A stretch of DNA of 63,358 nt from Paramoeba atlantica (lineage: Eukaryota > Discosea): contig CDRNVI010000166.1 of the NCBI GenBank assembly GCA_977017575.1, forward strand, positions 1 through 63,358, given 5' to 3'. Below are positions 18,871 through 29,929 of this stretch, in pieces. The notes beneath the pieces are model-generated. The model worked only from the letters and a program-made list of their open reading frames with translations. It was not told where the DNA came from and ran no database searches. The translations under genes and the position numbers were made by a program. Every line of letters begins with the position of its first letter. Position 1 is the stretch's first letter.

Positions 18871-19540
18871 TACTTTTAAAAAACGAATGGAAATGGTTAT
18901 TTTGTATGGAGGAAAGAAGATCCCTTACTGAAATACTACAGTGAATCTTTCATCCACTTTAGTATTTCGATAGAAATTATGCAATTTTCTGCAAGTTTTA
19001 GTTCAGAGGAACATGTTTAAGTATTTGCATCTCTGTGAAAACCGCGTCTGCCTTTGACAAAATTTTCAAAAAAAAAGAAAAAATTCTTTTTCTTTTCGAT
19101 GTTCTTCTTTCAGAGATGACACGTCTTTTGACAAGACACGAGCTTTGATGATGAAATCTCCCCCACCTAAACCAAAGAGGAGGCTCTCACACTCTCCCAG
19201 GATGGCCTGCAGACTCCTCGGATCTGCCTTTCCTATCAAACCGAGTTATTTTACTTGAAGATGAGATTTTTTGAAAAGTTTCACAGGATTTTTTTCACTG
19301 CCTAGATGAGCAAATTCTCAGATTTTTGCCCTTCCTCCCACGTTTATCGCATGCTGTTTAACTATAGGCATATTTTTCCCTGGTAGGGCATCACCTAATT
19401 ATGCCGAAAAACCACTCTTTAGACCCAAATAGAAACTTTTTTTTATCACATAATACCGGGCAAAACAGGGGAACGGGGGTGTATATAGTAACTTTATTCG
19501 CAAAAACAACTTTATTTTACTTTATTAAAGAAACATACTA
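18871..19540. other. Non-coding spacer
   Basis: AT-rich sequence; a GGGAACGGGGGTGTATATAG block at 19467 resembles the right flank of 15049-16620. No reading frame is supported. Confidence 0.4.
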
Positions 19541-19549
19541 CCCGCCCCC

Positions 19550-19588
19550 CACTTATAGTGCCGTTTGGTCGAAAACCGCGGCACTATA
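19550..19588. repeat. Short foldback, related to 55297-55345
   Basis: ACTTATAGTGCCG and CGGCACTATAAGT pair around TTTGGTCGAAAACCG. A sister copy with GTCGTTTGGTCAAAACCC is at about 55297-55345. Both sit next to C-run or G-run borders, so they may be minimal MITEs. Confidence 0.55.
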
Positions 19589-19639
19589 AGTGTCGGGGAG
19601 CACAGTACCTTAATTTCTGGTACCTTAATTTTAATTACC

Positions 19640-20313
19640 ATTATTAGTGTTTTGACGGTAATATAATAGAAGAAAAAAATATAAAAGGGGGGCCCGGTGG
19701 TCCAAAGCTGAAAAACAATTTGAAAAAAATGGGCGGTCTAGGGGGGTCCATGGGGGGGACATACGTCGCGAATATTTTTTTCGAATTTTTTGCTTTTCAA
19801 AATCGAGCGCAGGGAAGTGGTAGAGTATGCCGCGGCAATTAAATTTATATTCCACCCCTCCACCTGGGGGTGACCCCCCCTGATACGCGCAGGATGGGTC
19901 CAACCAAGTTCGAAATTTCCGAAATTTTTTGGGTGACCCAAAAAAAATTTGACCCAAATTAACATTGTCTAACAAGTACTTTTTACTTTTTTTAAAAAAA
20001 GTAAAAATATATTTTTTCCAAAATCGACTACTGAAACGTATTTTAAGAGTTTTGGACCTCAGCTACCATTCTGCAACGTTTTTTTCGGAAAATTCGCCTC
20101 CTACCCCTACTGGTAAGGCATTAAAAACGTCCCAAATTTTGGAGTAAAATTTCGCTATTTTCACCTAAAAATTGGTCTTTTCACCCAAAAAAGGAGTTTG
20201 TTCATGATATTTCTCTTTTACTCGCTTTATTAAACGCGGAGGTAGTTTTCAACACGAAGCGCGCAGCATGAGTGCCTTCTAGGTTGAAAACAAACACCGC
20301 GTTTAACGAAGCG
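19640..20313 (-). mobile_element. Hairpin-bearing non-coding element, family P, copy P1
   Basis: Read on the minus strand, the element begins with a long foldback hairpin (20223-20313). It continues through the block CTTACCAGTAGGGGTAGGAG and a C-rich CCATGGACCCCCC tract, and ends with the tail TTCTATTATATTACC. These parts occur in the same order in 42900-43859 and 54325-55092. It has no coding capacity. Confidence 0.65.
20223..20313. repeat. Foldback hairpin of family P, copy 1
   Basis: The arms CGCTTTATTAAACGCGG and CCGCGTTTAACGAAGCG extend to GTTTTCAAC/GTTGAAAAC. The loop holds the conserved GCATGAGTG core found in the other three hairpins. Confidence 0.75.
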
Positions 20314-20853
20314 ACAAAAAAAATGAAACCAGTCTGGAAAGCGAGGGCCATATCTAGAAAAACACAAACTACTCTATTCGAAGCACATGTTATGTCTATT
20401 CTTATGTACGAATGCTGTACATGGAATCTGTCACCGACACAGTTCAGGAGGATCAACCAGACATACGTAAAGATGGTCAGGTATGTGCTAAAATTACCTA
20501 ATGTAACTATTATACATAAGCCCAGCGACCCAAAAGGAGAAAACCAGAAACTATACATTTCCTATGAAGAATCTCTCAAGGTGACACACACGCCTACAAT
20601 GCAAGAAAGATCGGATACCCGAATACTATTTTACGCGGGGCATGTGGCACGCGTGGGCCCCGAAAGAATCCCAAGCCGACTACTATTCGGAAGCTGCGAC
20701 GGGCAAAAAAGGGGACGTAAACAACAATCCATGCATGAAACAATCGCCCAAGCAGCTGAGAGAGCAGAATTTCAGCCTTTCTCATGGAAGCTTCAAAGTC
20801 AAAATAGAAAGATATGGAATAAAGCAATATACGAATACCGCCAAACTAAGTAA
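20314..20853 (+). pseudogene. LINE fragment: C-terminal region of a reverse transcriptase polyprotein
   Basis: The frame reads TLFEAHVMSILMYECCTWNL, then LLFGSCDGQKRGRKQQSMHE. This matches the conserved region just after the RT domain of non-LTR retrotransposons (the 'I..YG.ETW...' and 'RRRGRP...W' blocks). It is truncated at its 5' side by family P element P1 and keeps its own stop at 20853. It is different from the restriction-endonuclease LINE at 48789. Confidence 0.7.
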
Positions 20854-20855
20854 CT

Positions 20856-21366
20856 GGTATGCCCCCCCGTTTTATTTTATGTTGTATGTTAGATTAGCAC
20901 GAACAAGTCGGGTGTGTATCTTCTATGGTCGAGTTTTACTCTCATGTCGATACGGATGTCTTGCACATCAGCACCCGCACAGCGTACCTAGGCTGGAACT
21001 AGGGAGCCATATCTTTTCGAAGACAAACAGCTCTGACAATTAACAATTAACAAACTGTACCCTAAATTCTCTTCAAAAGGCCTATCTAACTTGTTAACGA
21101 GGTGGAAACCATCGACAAATTGTCTTATTTATGTCGAATTGCACCTTGCAAGAACCTAAAAACAAGAAACGAAGTCGTCTTTGATGCAAATATACATTTT
21201 TGAAAAAATATTTTTTTAGGGTACATTTTGACTGCAGTTGAGCCAAAGTTTTTGTATTCTAAAGTAAGACAGACACACAAAAGACGCTCGAATCTTTATG
21301 AATCGAATTTTGGTTAATTATGAGTAAAGCAGTGTAGTTACATCTATTTTATACTTGTTTAGAGGA
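20856..21366. other. Intergenic spacer upstream of the RRM-like gene
   Basis: No coding region is supported. It ends in TATTTTATACTTGTTTAG just before ATG 21367, which looks like a splice acceptor. Confidence 0.4.
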
Positions 21367-22341
21367 ATGTCACAAGACTTTATTGATCACACAGCATCTC
21401 TGTTTTGCGTGAACTATTATAGACATCTTTCGAACGCCACGATCGCTGATAATCGTTTCTCTCTGGATGCCAAAAACAAGCTTATGTCTATGTACGAATC
21501 GAATTGTCAAATTCGTACGAAAGTATCTGATAGCTCCAGTGGCTTGAGAGAATCAGATCGATCGCCACCCGAATCCGAAAACGAATCCTTGACCTACCGA
21601 ATAAGTATTTTATCGAACTTGCTCCTTACAGAAAGTTCCATTTCTATCCAATCTCTGCAGGCGATCAACGTTTCTACCTCCTTACACAAAGATGCTCGGG
21701 AAGCACCGAACGGGGCATGTATCCTACTTCGAATTGAAGCGTTAATAGGCGAAAATAGCAGTTTGTACCAAGTGGTTCTGCTTCTCGATCGAACGACTAC
21801 GAACCAAAACAAAAGTTTTCGTATTGCTGGAGATATGCTAATGCTCTATCGTAATTATCACTCGTTTCATCTTTCTTCTACACTGGCAGAAGTCATCACT
21901 GAGAAATTACCTTTAGAAGATGAGGAAACCAATAAACTAACCTTGCCAAAGCATGAAGGATACTCCTCGAACTCACCTGTTGACTCGTATCACAGTCGAA
22001 AAAATAAGGAACAATCGTATAGGGACACTTTGAATGCACCAGAGAAGTGTACCATAGAAAAGCGGGTGCACTATACGTCTAGAAACCATAAAAATTTTGT
22101 GCTGCTAAAAGTTCCGCATCTTTCCACTGAAGAATTTAACATTCGAAGCATTACGAAAGCATTGAAGGGGAGGGTGGAGGTTAAAAAATTGAGTATGGTA
22201 TCCAATAGCCTCGCTTGCCAGGTGCAATTCTATAGCAGAAAGGACGCTGAAAAGCTTATGAAGATTGTTCGTCGTGAAGGACTCTTGATTGAGAATCACT
22301 TAGCAATGGCAAAATTTTCCGAAACAAATATACTTGTGTAA
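21367..22341 (+). CDS. Host-type protein with possible C-terminal RRM fold, 324 aa
   Basis: The ATG at 21367 is chosen because upstream in-frame codons lack an ATG. The first ~240 residues are Ser-rich and of unknown fold. The last ~80 residues read FVLLKVPHLSTEEFNIRSIT and LACQVQFYSRKDAEKLM, with the beta-alpha-beta pattern and RNP2/RNP1-like positions of an RNA recognition motif. The aromatic residues typical of RNP1 are only partly conserved. No family name can be given. A pyrimidine tract ending in TTTAG lies four bases before the ATG and may be a splice acceptor. Codon use is AT-rich and the frame is uninterrupted. Confidence 0.55.
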   Translation: MSQDFIDHTASLFCVNYYRHLSNATIADNRFSLDAKNKLMSMYESNCQIRTKVSDSSSGLRESDRSPPESENESLTYRISILSNLLLTESSISIQSLQAINVSTSLHKDAREAPNGACILLRIEALIGENSSLYQVVLLLDRTTTNQNKSFRIAGDMLMLYRNYHSFHLSSTLAEVITEKLPLEDEETNKLTLPKHEGYSSNSPVDSYHSRKNKEQSYRDTLNAPEKCTIEKRVHYTSRNHKNFVLLKVPHLSTEEFNIRSITKALKGRVEVKKLSMVSNSLACQVQFYSRKDAEKLMKIVRREGLLIENHLAMAKFSETNILV

Positions 22342-22915
22342 ATATATGATGTAGATTACCATGGCTAATAACAACACTATTAGAATAACAGTGTAATTAA
22401 TAACTTAATTACAGTGACGGGTAACAATTCTCCGTCATGTAAGCATTAATGAACTTGATAAAAAAATCACCTATAGTGGACGAAGCATTGAGTGACAAAA
22501 TACAGAATATTTTTTGTTGCAGTGGACCTTAAAATTGGTCGTTCTGCGATGAGCTTGTGTTAAATTGTTGTCGCTCTCATCGTTCAAAAGAATGTGCTAC
22601 CTTCTTGAACTGCATTCAATGTAGATGCTCGTCGAAAGTGTTCTGTACCGTAAGGGCATAATGTGGTTTAGATGAGTACTGATCGAAACTGCCATATTAC
22701 CGTTTCTTCAATTAAAAGTTATAAGAGATCAATGTTTTTTTAGTTCGAAAGTTTTTTCTACCCAGTATGTCTTGTATAGCCCCTTAAATTCTTCTACAAA
22801 CAACTGGGTTAATGACGGGTTATATTGCACCCAAAAAATAATTCCTTGCTTTTATCACCTCTTTTCCTTTTTTCGGCTTGTGAAACTTTGTTATTTTGAT
22901 TTCAGTTAAAAATCT
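22342..22915. other. Intergenic spacer
   Basis: AT-rich, with no supported coding region. The N-terminal half of the Merlin transposase that starts at 22916 is not found here, so that element is 5'-truncated or decayed beyond recognition. Confidence 0.4.
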
Positions 22916-24214
22916 ATGTCCGAGTGCGCTTGCAAAAAACACACTGTGCAGAGTAAAAGAACAGTAGTGTACACCGATGGATGGCGTGCTCATAGAGGCC
23001 TGGGCGATACAGTGCGACATCGAACTGTGAACCATTCCAGAAGCGGAAAATACCGGTTTGTCACAGAGGAATCATGCAGAATTAGCTCGCTCGTCGGTGA
23101 AGCGCTCAGTCCGAAGGCAAGGAAGGTTGTCTATGAAGCCGAGAGAAGCAGAGAAATGCATTGCCCTACATACACTTTGGTTCAAAAGAACCACGTGGCA
23201 GGAACATCTGCAATCATTACTTCTCTGTCTAAAATTTGGGCAATGCCTGCCGAATATAAACCCCCCGTCACGAATAAGTGACCATAGGCTATCTGTGTTC
23301 AGGGGGGTATGGGGGTATACATACCATAGTTTCGTGTAGAATTTCGCGTTCTGCAGTTTCCCGCTATTATTTTCTGTCCTAGAGAAACTAAATTTTTTAA
23401 AACAAATGAAAATATCGATCTTTTGAAAAACATTTTTTTTTTCGCCCAAATGGAAAACCATCCACAAGACAAAAGTACGCTGGGCACCAAAGTGTCACGT
23501 TTGGGGTGCGATTGGGGTCGGGTGGAAATGCTTGCGCATCCTCCCTGTTTCGAATATAAATAGTAAAACCTACGTAGAAACGTTCAAAAGTGTAACACTA
23601 CCTTCTAACCGTATTTTTCAACAAGATGGGGCCACTGCTCACATAGCGAAGGCCACTAAGCAGTATCTTTTGAATTCAGGAATAAGCTTCATCGAAACGT
23701 AGCCCCCCAATTCATCCGACCTTAATCCCATAGAGAATGTGTGGTCTATGATGCAAGAACTTGTTGATGAGCAATTGCCTTCTAATACCGAATCACTTAT
23801 CCATTGCGTAAAGAATGCATGGAGCAAGATTCCTACTGAGGTTATGGATCATATGGTTCTTAGCTTCAATAAGCGACTGAAAGCTTGTATTGAGAAAAAT
23901 GGCGAAAAAGTGAAAAAATGGTAGGCGACCCCCCCTAGGTGTTGGTGTTCAGAATTTGTACCAAGTGTGTGACCCCAAGATATTAGAGCCTGAGATCTGT
24001 AAAATGCAACAAGAATTAGCTAGAACGGCTTTATATACCAAAAGTTAGCCTATGGTCACTTATCGTGACGGGGGGTTTAGAAGAAGAGGACAATGAAAGT
24101 GAAACAGAAGAAGAGGAACAATGTGAGCAATTTATGGAAGAGGAGGAAGAAGCAGCAACGGAGGCAGAAGACACAGAAACATGGAACATGATCCAGAGTT
24201 TCATGAATCTGTGA
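22916..24214 (+). pseudogene. Merlin transposase remnant split by a Tc1-like insertion
   Basis: VVYTDGWRAHRGLGDTVRH followed by TVNHSR is the second-Asp and VNH region of an ISXO2/Merlin transposase. A frame change then leads to WQEHLQSLLLCLKFGQCLPN. The element at 23259-24077 interrupts it. After the insertion the same frame resumes as EEEDNESETEEEEQC and ends at a stop at 24212-24214. This acidic tail parallels the acidic C-terminus of the Merlin copy at 3400-4075. The first catalytic Asp region is missing. Confidence 0.7.
23259..24077 (+). mobile_element. Family A Tc1-like element A4, internally deleted
   Basis: The ends AACCCCCCGTCACGAATAAG...CGTGACGGGGGGTT are flanked by TA at 23257-23258 and 24078-24079. 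Remaining coding parts include FQQDGATAHIA and DLNPIENVWSMMQ (near 23620-23760), plus the C-terminus ending at 23924. The N-terminal half and first Asp are gone. Confidence 0.85.
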
Positions 24215-24464
24215 AGGAATGTGTGAAGTGAGTGGGGTTTTAAGGAGCGTTGTTAAGTTAAGGAGTGTTGTTAAGTTAAGGGGTGTGAATTAGGATGTAC
24301 GGTGAAGACATGGTCAATTTTTATGATTTTCATAATTATTTGTGACAGAAGTCAAGTCCTAAGGAGGTTTGTACTCGAAAATATGGTATAAAACAAAGTT
24401 TTGTGTTAAAAGATGAATTTATGTCTGAAAAATGCATGATCAGGTTTTTTTATATATGTTTTAG

Positions 24465-25733
24465 GAATGGGTGCAATATAACCCGTCTGTAGCACAACTG
24501 TATACATCTTTAGACAACCTTTCCTTTCATAAAATGCGCAAAACAGCTTACATTGGCTCATTACATTTGTACACCTCTTATTATAGTGGGTTACAGTGGC
24601 CGAACCAAATGTACCATCCCCGCACTGTGATACGAAGCGAGAACATCAAAAATTGGCAAGACTTGAAGGAACCAAGCTACGAATCCAAGCAAGATATTAA
24701 AGGCCAGTTCTCACAATATTGTAAAGAAAAAAACAAATCTGCGCCAATTGCTCATAAGAATGTTCGAGTGAATGCCAATATTGAACTTCAAGCTGATTAT
24801 CTCCTCGAATGTGGAGGCAAAGAAAACGCGCAAATGGCGTCACAACTATTAGGGATTTTATGGCACACCATCCGCTGTGAATCTCCTGAACAGGATGTTG
24901 TAAGGATATTGGTCAAACTGTCGAAGGCACTACAAGCTGCAGGATTTGTGCGTGGTGCTTTCCGTGCTAGCTGTGCAGCACTACATAAATTGCTTCATCC
25001 GGAAGCCGAATTCGGGTTGGAGGATTTTTTAGATGCTTTTTTACAGCAAATCAGGGTTATCAATCAGGTTACAAGAAGTGAGCTAAACAGTTTCCTAAAT
25101 ATACTTCCATCTTGCCTTGTCAACGAAGGATACGGCTCCAGTTTAATTGAAAATTTGTGTCATATTTCCGTTCGCGTTTTCCTGCAACATCACGATTTAT
25201 CGAATTCGGAAAGATATTCACGGCTTATTCCGAGAACCGTAAAATATAATCAACAGCTTTTCGAAACTCGTTGGATTCACTATTCGCCATACGACTCGGA
25301 CAGATGTTTTGCTCTTATGGATACTTTGCTACAATGTGCTGAAGAGTATTATTCGTCAACAGGAAATAATAAAGGGATATTGTGGGCCCTACGAACAAGG
25401 TCTGATATTCATGATAATAAAGAGTTTAACCGGCGTATTTACTCAGGAAAAATTACTACACAACGAGGCCGTGGATTGAGCAGAGCCAATAAGCTTACCA
25501 CTAATCCTACAGCATATGAACTACTTTGTTTTAATCCTTCCGTACACCAACCATACTTTGATTATCGATATCTCCTTTCAGCTCCCGTAGGTCGTGAGAA
25601 TGAGGTTTGGCCAGGGGTGAATCGAACGAGAGAGAATGGCGATCCACTCCGACGACAGTGCAAATTTTATCGTCAAGATATTGCTCGAAAACACGGCCAC
25701 TCTGTTGCGTCACAGCATAGCGAATACAACTAG
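24465..25733 (+). CDS. Unrecognised host-type gene, about 420 aa, probably missing its first exon
   Basis: The frame is open from directly after a TAG at 24462-24464 to a stop at 25733, without an initial ATG. The preceding TTTTTTTATATATGTTTTAG is an excellent splice-acceptor look-alike, so a short upstream exon is likely. Otherwise the first Met is at 24534 (MRKTAYIGSL). The protein is a soluble alpha-rich sequence. The segment LVKLSKALQAAGFVRGAFRA and its surroundings suggest helical repeats, and the C-terminus is basic. I recognise no domain. AT-rich codon use matches the neighbouring host genes. Confidence 0.55.
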   Translation, partial: EWVQYNPSVAQLYTSLDNLSFHKMRKTAYIGSLHLYTSYYSGLQWPNQMYHPRTVIRSENIKNWQDLKEPSYESKQDIKGQFSQYCKEKNKSAPIAHKNVRVNANIELQADYLLECGGKENAQMASQLLGILWHTIRCESPEQDVVRILVKLSKALQAAGFVRGAFRASCAALHKLLHPEAEFGLEDFLDAFLQQIRVINQVTRSELNSFLNILPSCLVNEGYGSSLIENLCHISVRVFLQHHDLSNSERYSRLIPRTVKYNQQLFETRWIHYSPYDSDRCFALMDTLLQCAEEYYSSTGNNKGILWALRTRSDIHDNKEFNRRIYSGKITTQRGRGLSRANKLTTNPTAYELLCFNPSVHQPYFDYRYLLSAPVGRENEVWPGVNRTRENGDPLRRQCKFYRQDIARKHGHSVASQHSEYN

Positions 25734-26244
25734 GTTTTAGAGGATGCTAGCTATTTTTCGGGCATTTTCTTCAGCGCACGTTTGTGTTGTCTGTTTAGCG
25801 CTTTCGAATTATTCTTTTCGAATTATGCTTTTGTATACTTGTACATGTATACTCTTGTATATTCTTTTCGAATTATGCTTTTGTATACTTGTACATGTAT
25901 ACTTGTACTTTTGTATACCTGTACTAATTCCATACAAAAATTATAGATACTACATTACCACCTACATCATACCTACACTGTATGTACTGTATGTACACTA
26001 CATGCTTTTACCTGTATATACACCTTCGCATTCTTTATTTTTTTAACGTACAAACATGCAATTAAATACTATATACATGTATGCATTAACGTATTTTGGT
26101 TGTGGATGCACAATTTGTTATTCCATAATCTCTTCACCATACAGTGTAAGTGATACCAATATACACAAATGAAATTTTATATACTGTCACCCCCCCCTTT
26201 ATACTTCCGTTCTCGTCCAGACGAAAAATCAGCACCCCCCTTTA
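25734..26244. other. AT-rich spacer with a 50-bp duplication
   Basis: ATTCTTTTCGAATTATGC starts at 25811 and 25861, giving two copies 50 bp apart, followed by many TGTATAC/GTACATGTA motifs. Near 26185-26240 there is a C-run piece resembling the right end of the element at 34849-35045. No gene is supported. Confidence 0.5.
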
Positions 26245-26520
26245 AACCCCTCGACAAGAATAAGGCACCCCCCTTGTTTTTCGCGTGCAGGGACTCATGG
26301 GGGTTGCAGCACCACTTCGTTCAAAATTTTGAGATCTGTGCGTTCCTGGGGTTTTTAGCCTGTTTTAAAAATTTGAAAAAAATAGTTTGAGAAAATAATT
26401 TTTGAGAATAGCTTTTGTAAAAATCCAAGTACCGTCCACCAAGGGGAGGGATGATACCGTGGGGAAAATATTATTGTGCCAAATTTTCGAGGACGGTATC
26501 CCGAACAAACAAATGACATA

Positions 26521-26625
26521 TCTGCTGGAGGCTTTAAACTTCTTTTTTAGTTTTTTGACACCACACGCTGCAGCATCAGTGAGCATGAACATACGAAACC
26601 CTTTGAAAAATAAAGTAAACTACGC
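26521..26625. repeat. Dispersed ~90-bp repeat, copy 1
   Basis: The block with CACGCTGCAGCATCAGTGAG and CGAAACCCTTTGAAAA recurs at 46609-46692. It abuts the break in A6. Its nature is unknown. Confidence 0.6.
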
Positions 26626-26859
26626 TATACATCGTATGTGTTGTGATGAGTACGCTGCAATAAGGTAAACAATGTTTTATGCAAACAGGAACAATAGATT
26701 CGAAAAAAGTTTTATAAGTATGTGAGGAGTGATTTTCTCGAGCACAAAAAACATAGGATAATACGAGACAACAACACAAGAACAGCGGATTACTAGAAGC
26801 CCACATAGCAGTAGGTAGCAAAATGTATGTAAAACAAGCAAAAATCGAAAAACAAAATA

Positions 26860-28230
26860 CTATTCGTCAACAGAAATTTCCTTTATATGCATCTCCTGGA
26901 ACACGCGGGACACAAGTTCATTCTCGCGTTGCGCTTCCACAGTTGTTGCAGGAACAACGAGGGTGTTTGCGCGAAGGTTTTGCACACCTCGGACTGTGAC
27001 AGTGTTAACGTTCCTTTGTAAAGCAGGAAGGAACAGACGCTCAAAGGCTTCAGAGTAAGCGTCTTCAGCGCGAAACGCACGTAGTGCATGAACTACGAAA
27101 CGCGTAATCTTTTTCCGTGTTGGTCGACGGAGCTCACTCTGCAGTCCACGCCACGCCGAAAATTTCTCGCGATAGTGGTGCTTGAACTGTCGGTTAACCG
27201 ACACATCCATAAGCTGAACAAGGGAAGTGCAGCCGGCAGGAACAAACAGACAGTCTACTTCACGTCCGCGAGGGAAAGATAGAACTTCCTCGAAACGATG
27301 CGCTGCGTAGAGATCGACTACGAGCAGCGTCTTCCGTGGTGGATACCGTATCCACCAACAAAACAACACGTATCATACGTGTTGTGGTCCAACAAAACCT
27401 CCTTCAACCAAGCCAGAAAAGAATCGCCTGTAGCCCAGCCAGACACTGTGGTAGTAGCAGTGCAACTGTACTTGTCAGCTGCACCGCGGACTTCCCGAGA
27501 TATGGGCCCTGAATCGGACTGCGCCTGCCAGAGGAGATGCGGGGGAAGAAGTTGGTGGGTCCAGAGACCTTCGCCGTTTAAGACAGAGCGTGCGGCAAGA
27601 AAGGCAGTCGTCATTTGGCGCTCGGTGCCCAACGTACGTACACGCACCCGCGACGTTCCTCGAATCTCAAGAGTTGTATTCACAGCAGGTTCACGCACGA
27701 CTCCGGTCTCATCACCAGTGAGGATGACAGTGTAACCGTTGCGAGAGGCACTCATCAGTGTCATCAACTCGAAAAAGTCTCGGATTCGTTCGTCAGCGTC
27801 CGTCGGAATGAGTTGCGTGCAACCGTTCACACGGCGGTGGGTTACATTAGCAAACTGACAGAAGCGCTGCCAGAATTTCTCCTTACCATTTTCTGTAAGC
27901 TGATTGAAGTGATCGAATGTTCCAAAAAAATGAAACATCATCTGCTTCGTGACTCCAACAAGTGCCTCACGCATAGCCGTCATCGTGCGAGCACCTGCCG
28001 TGTAGAAGTCTCGGTTCTCACGTGGGGGATGGTACTGGTACGCTCGACCGTAACCGAGCTTCACCAACTCCAGCAGTTCCTTCTTTTTTCTGCAATTTTA
28101 TAAACTGTAGAAAGACTCACGCCGTACTCGCGAGCTACTACAGATTCGGGCTTCATCGCTCCTATCGAAGAACAAGTGTTCAGTTTTTGCTGAATGGTGA
28201 GCTCCACCCGAATTTTACGGCGACGCTCTT
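26860..28230 (-). pseudogene. pogo-like (DDE_1) transposase, frameshifted
   Basis: Read on the minus strand, a Pipsqueak/CENP-B-type HTH (ESVVAREYGVSLSTVYKIAE) near 28100-28200 is followed by a frame change. The core then has VILTGDETGVV (first Asp), another frame change near 27350, LLVVDLYAAHRF (second Asp) and CTSLVQLMDVSVNRQFK (third Asp). This is the DDxD pattern of pogo/Tigger elements. The C-terminus ends at 26860. At least two frame changes make it a relic. A terminal fragment of the same family lies at 47545-47668. Confidence 0.75.
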
Positions 28231-28526
28231 TGCGCATGAGCTTCTGTCAAGAGCTGCGCATTCGGAATTACGGTAGTGACCACGGTTGCATGAGGAATAA
28301 CAACAACCGGCTTTTGCGGAAGATGAGCATTACGAACCTGCTCGGCATTGAAAATTAATCGATTTAATGCCGGCATGTGGAAAAGCGAAAGAAGAGAGTA
28401 CAAAAGAAGAAAGTTTTGGCACAAAAAAACTAGTTAAAAGTAGCACGAAAACAAAATTCGTTTTTTCTTCCATATTTTCGAACTCTTTTTCCGTGAACAC
28501 AAAAAAGTTGGATAAGTCAGAGACTT

Positions 28527-28588
28527 ACCCAAGTACGCTACTTGTCCGAAAAATCGGATTTTTTTAGATAAGTAGCGTACTTGGATAA
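28527..28588. repeat. Palindrome with AAGTACGCTACTT arms
   Basis: CCAAGTACGCTACTTGTCC and its imperfect complement GATAAGTAGCGTACTTGG flank a T-rich loop. The AAGTACGCTACTT motif also occurs in the MITEs at 46453 and 55097. Confidence 0.6.
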
Positions 28589-28593
28589 CAAAG

Positions 28594-28957
28594 GGGGGGG
28601 GCCTTGTGGAATCTATGCCGTTTCCCGTGCTTTTACGCACATCACCTTTTAGATAAAAATTACGTTTTTTCGTGGTGCAAAATTTATATTTTTTCTCATT
28701 TTCTTACTTTTTTGCCTGTTTTTTCCCTTTGGAGCATTCATGCCACAAAGACTGGTACACTCACATTCTTCTCGAAGGAAATTCTCGGAGAGCCGTTTCT
28801 CACCCTCAGATAAAACAAAACTAACGCATAGAATGTTTTTTTGTTCAAGATTAGTCATTTCGCCTTTTTGCAGTTTTCTAGAAAAATTTGTAATTGATGT
28901 TTTTGAGCCACCTGTCATTTTACAAAAATGTTATCTATGCGGGAAACGACATAGATT
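28594..28957. other. Non-coding stretch 5' of a family B fragment
   Basis: It starts with a G run and continues as T-rich sequence. No conserved motif supports the short open frames seen here. Confidence 0.35.
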
Positions 28958-29058
28958 CCACAAGAGGGCTATTCGAGAGCTCTCGAATGCACTATTATTT
29001 TTCAAAATTGACCGCTTTTTACAAATTTTACCCCCCCCCCCAGATTTAGCTGATCCCC
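28958..29058 (-). mobile_element. Short family B terminal element (about 100 bp)
   Basis: It reads GATTCCACAAGAGGGCTAT to AGCTGATCCCCCATG. It is nearly the same unit as 37857-37966 (inverted) and the outer parts of 40978-41491. It sits inside the dispersed A6 element. Confidence 0.6.
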
Positions 29059-29359
29059 CATGTACATGCGAAGATATCCGAAAGCGAAAAGACACCAAAT
29101 AGACAACAAGTTGACAGAGAAGAAAAAAATTTATGTCGAACAAAAAATATAGACGAATCATTGTTACTAAAGATATTGATGGAAACTGCAGCGTTAGATA
29201 CATGGCAGGAAGATGAGCCAAAAACAGGCGCATTCCCCCCTGGTTAACCTTTTCGAACGAGTATTGCGGGTGCGTTTCTTCATTTTTTTCTGCTAAAAAA
29301 GTACTCCTCCTCTCATTGATTTTTATAAATATAAATTATAACAAAAAAGAAAATTTATA

Positions 29360-29539
29360 CTGTCCCCTATTCCCTTAAGCGCACCCGGTCAGACCCCCCC
29401 GTTTAAGCGCACATAAAGTTGAGGTGGAGTCTCCGGCGCCGCGAAGCGGCGCCAATTTTTTTTTTATGTACTGATTCAGACCCCCCCGTTTAAGCGCACT
29501 TTTCACGGAAAACGAGGTGCGCTTAAACGGGGGGGACAG
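29360..29539. mobile_element. 180-bp C-run MITE, sister of 1784-2000
   Basis: The ends CTGTCCCC...GGGGGGGACAG have TA at 29358-29359 and 29540-29541. The internal AAGCGCACATA(A/G)AGTTGA and hairpin module match the earlier copy. Both copies lie just downstream of the same CTCATT(A/G)ATTTTTATAAAT flank. Confidence 0.75.
29435..29453 (+). repeat. GCGAAGC hairpin plus T tract, locus 5
   Basis: GGCGCCGCGAAGCGGCGCC is a perfect 8-bp stem with GAA loop, then AA and ten T. Confidence 0.8.
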
Positions 29540-29541
29540 TA

Positions 29542-29929
29542 TTTATAATTATTAACATCAGTGAGAATGCTTTCCAAAGATACCGGAGATCCGCCAGTAA
29601 ACGACCTCCGGTAAGAGAGATTGGCTCGGGAGGCTAGCTGGTTGGCGGGGCTGAGCGGGCGGGGGTTGTTGGACGAGTAAAGGTGGGTGAGCGAGGTGAG
29701 GGTTATTGGGAGGGCTGTGATGGCTGTGGTACGAAGTTGTCTGGACAGAAAATCAATGCACGCATGAGTAAAAGAGGTCTTACACAGAGTGGGAAACCGA
29801 GTTCAACTCGCTTTCGAAGACGTGTGTGCGATAAATGTGATATAACGACTACTTGTAGAAGGGGGGGCATTTAATCAAAACAACCCAGGCTAAAGTGGAC
29901 GACGGAGATACTCGTCCTTGCGCCCCCTC
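29542..29929 (+). other. Spacer with a possible Tc1 N-terminal scrap
   Basis: Near 29763 the frame MSKRGLTQSGKPSS resembles the start of family A transposases (RGGLTESGK). Nothing else is recognisable. Confidence 0.3.

Noticed and set aside
19640-20313. Family P hairpin as a Helitron 3' end
   Set aside because: The hairpin lies at the opposite end from the tail, no CTRR terminus was seen, and one copy has inverted ends.
24061-24214. Acidic stretch as the first exon of the gene at 24465
   Set aside because: It ends in a stop, and its frame continues the Merlin transposase upstream of the Tc1-like insertion.
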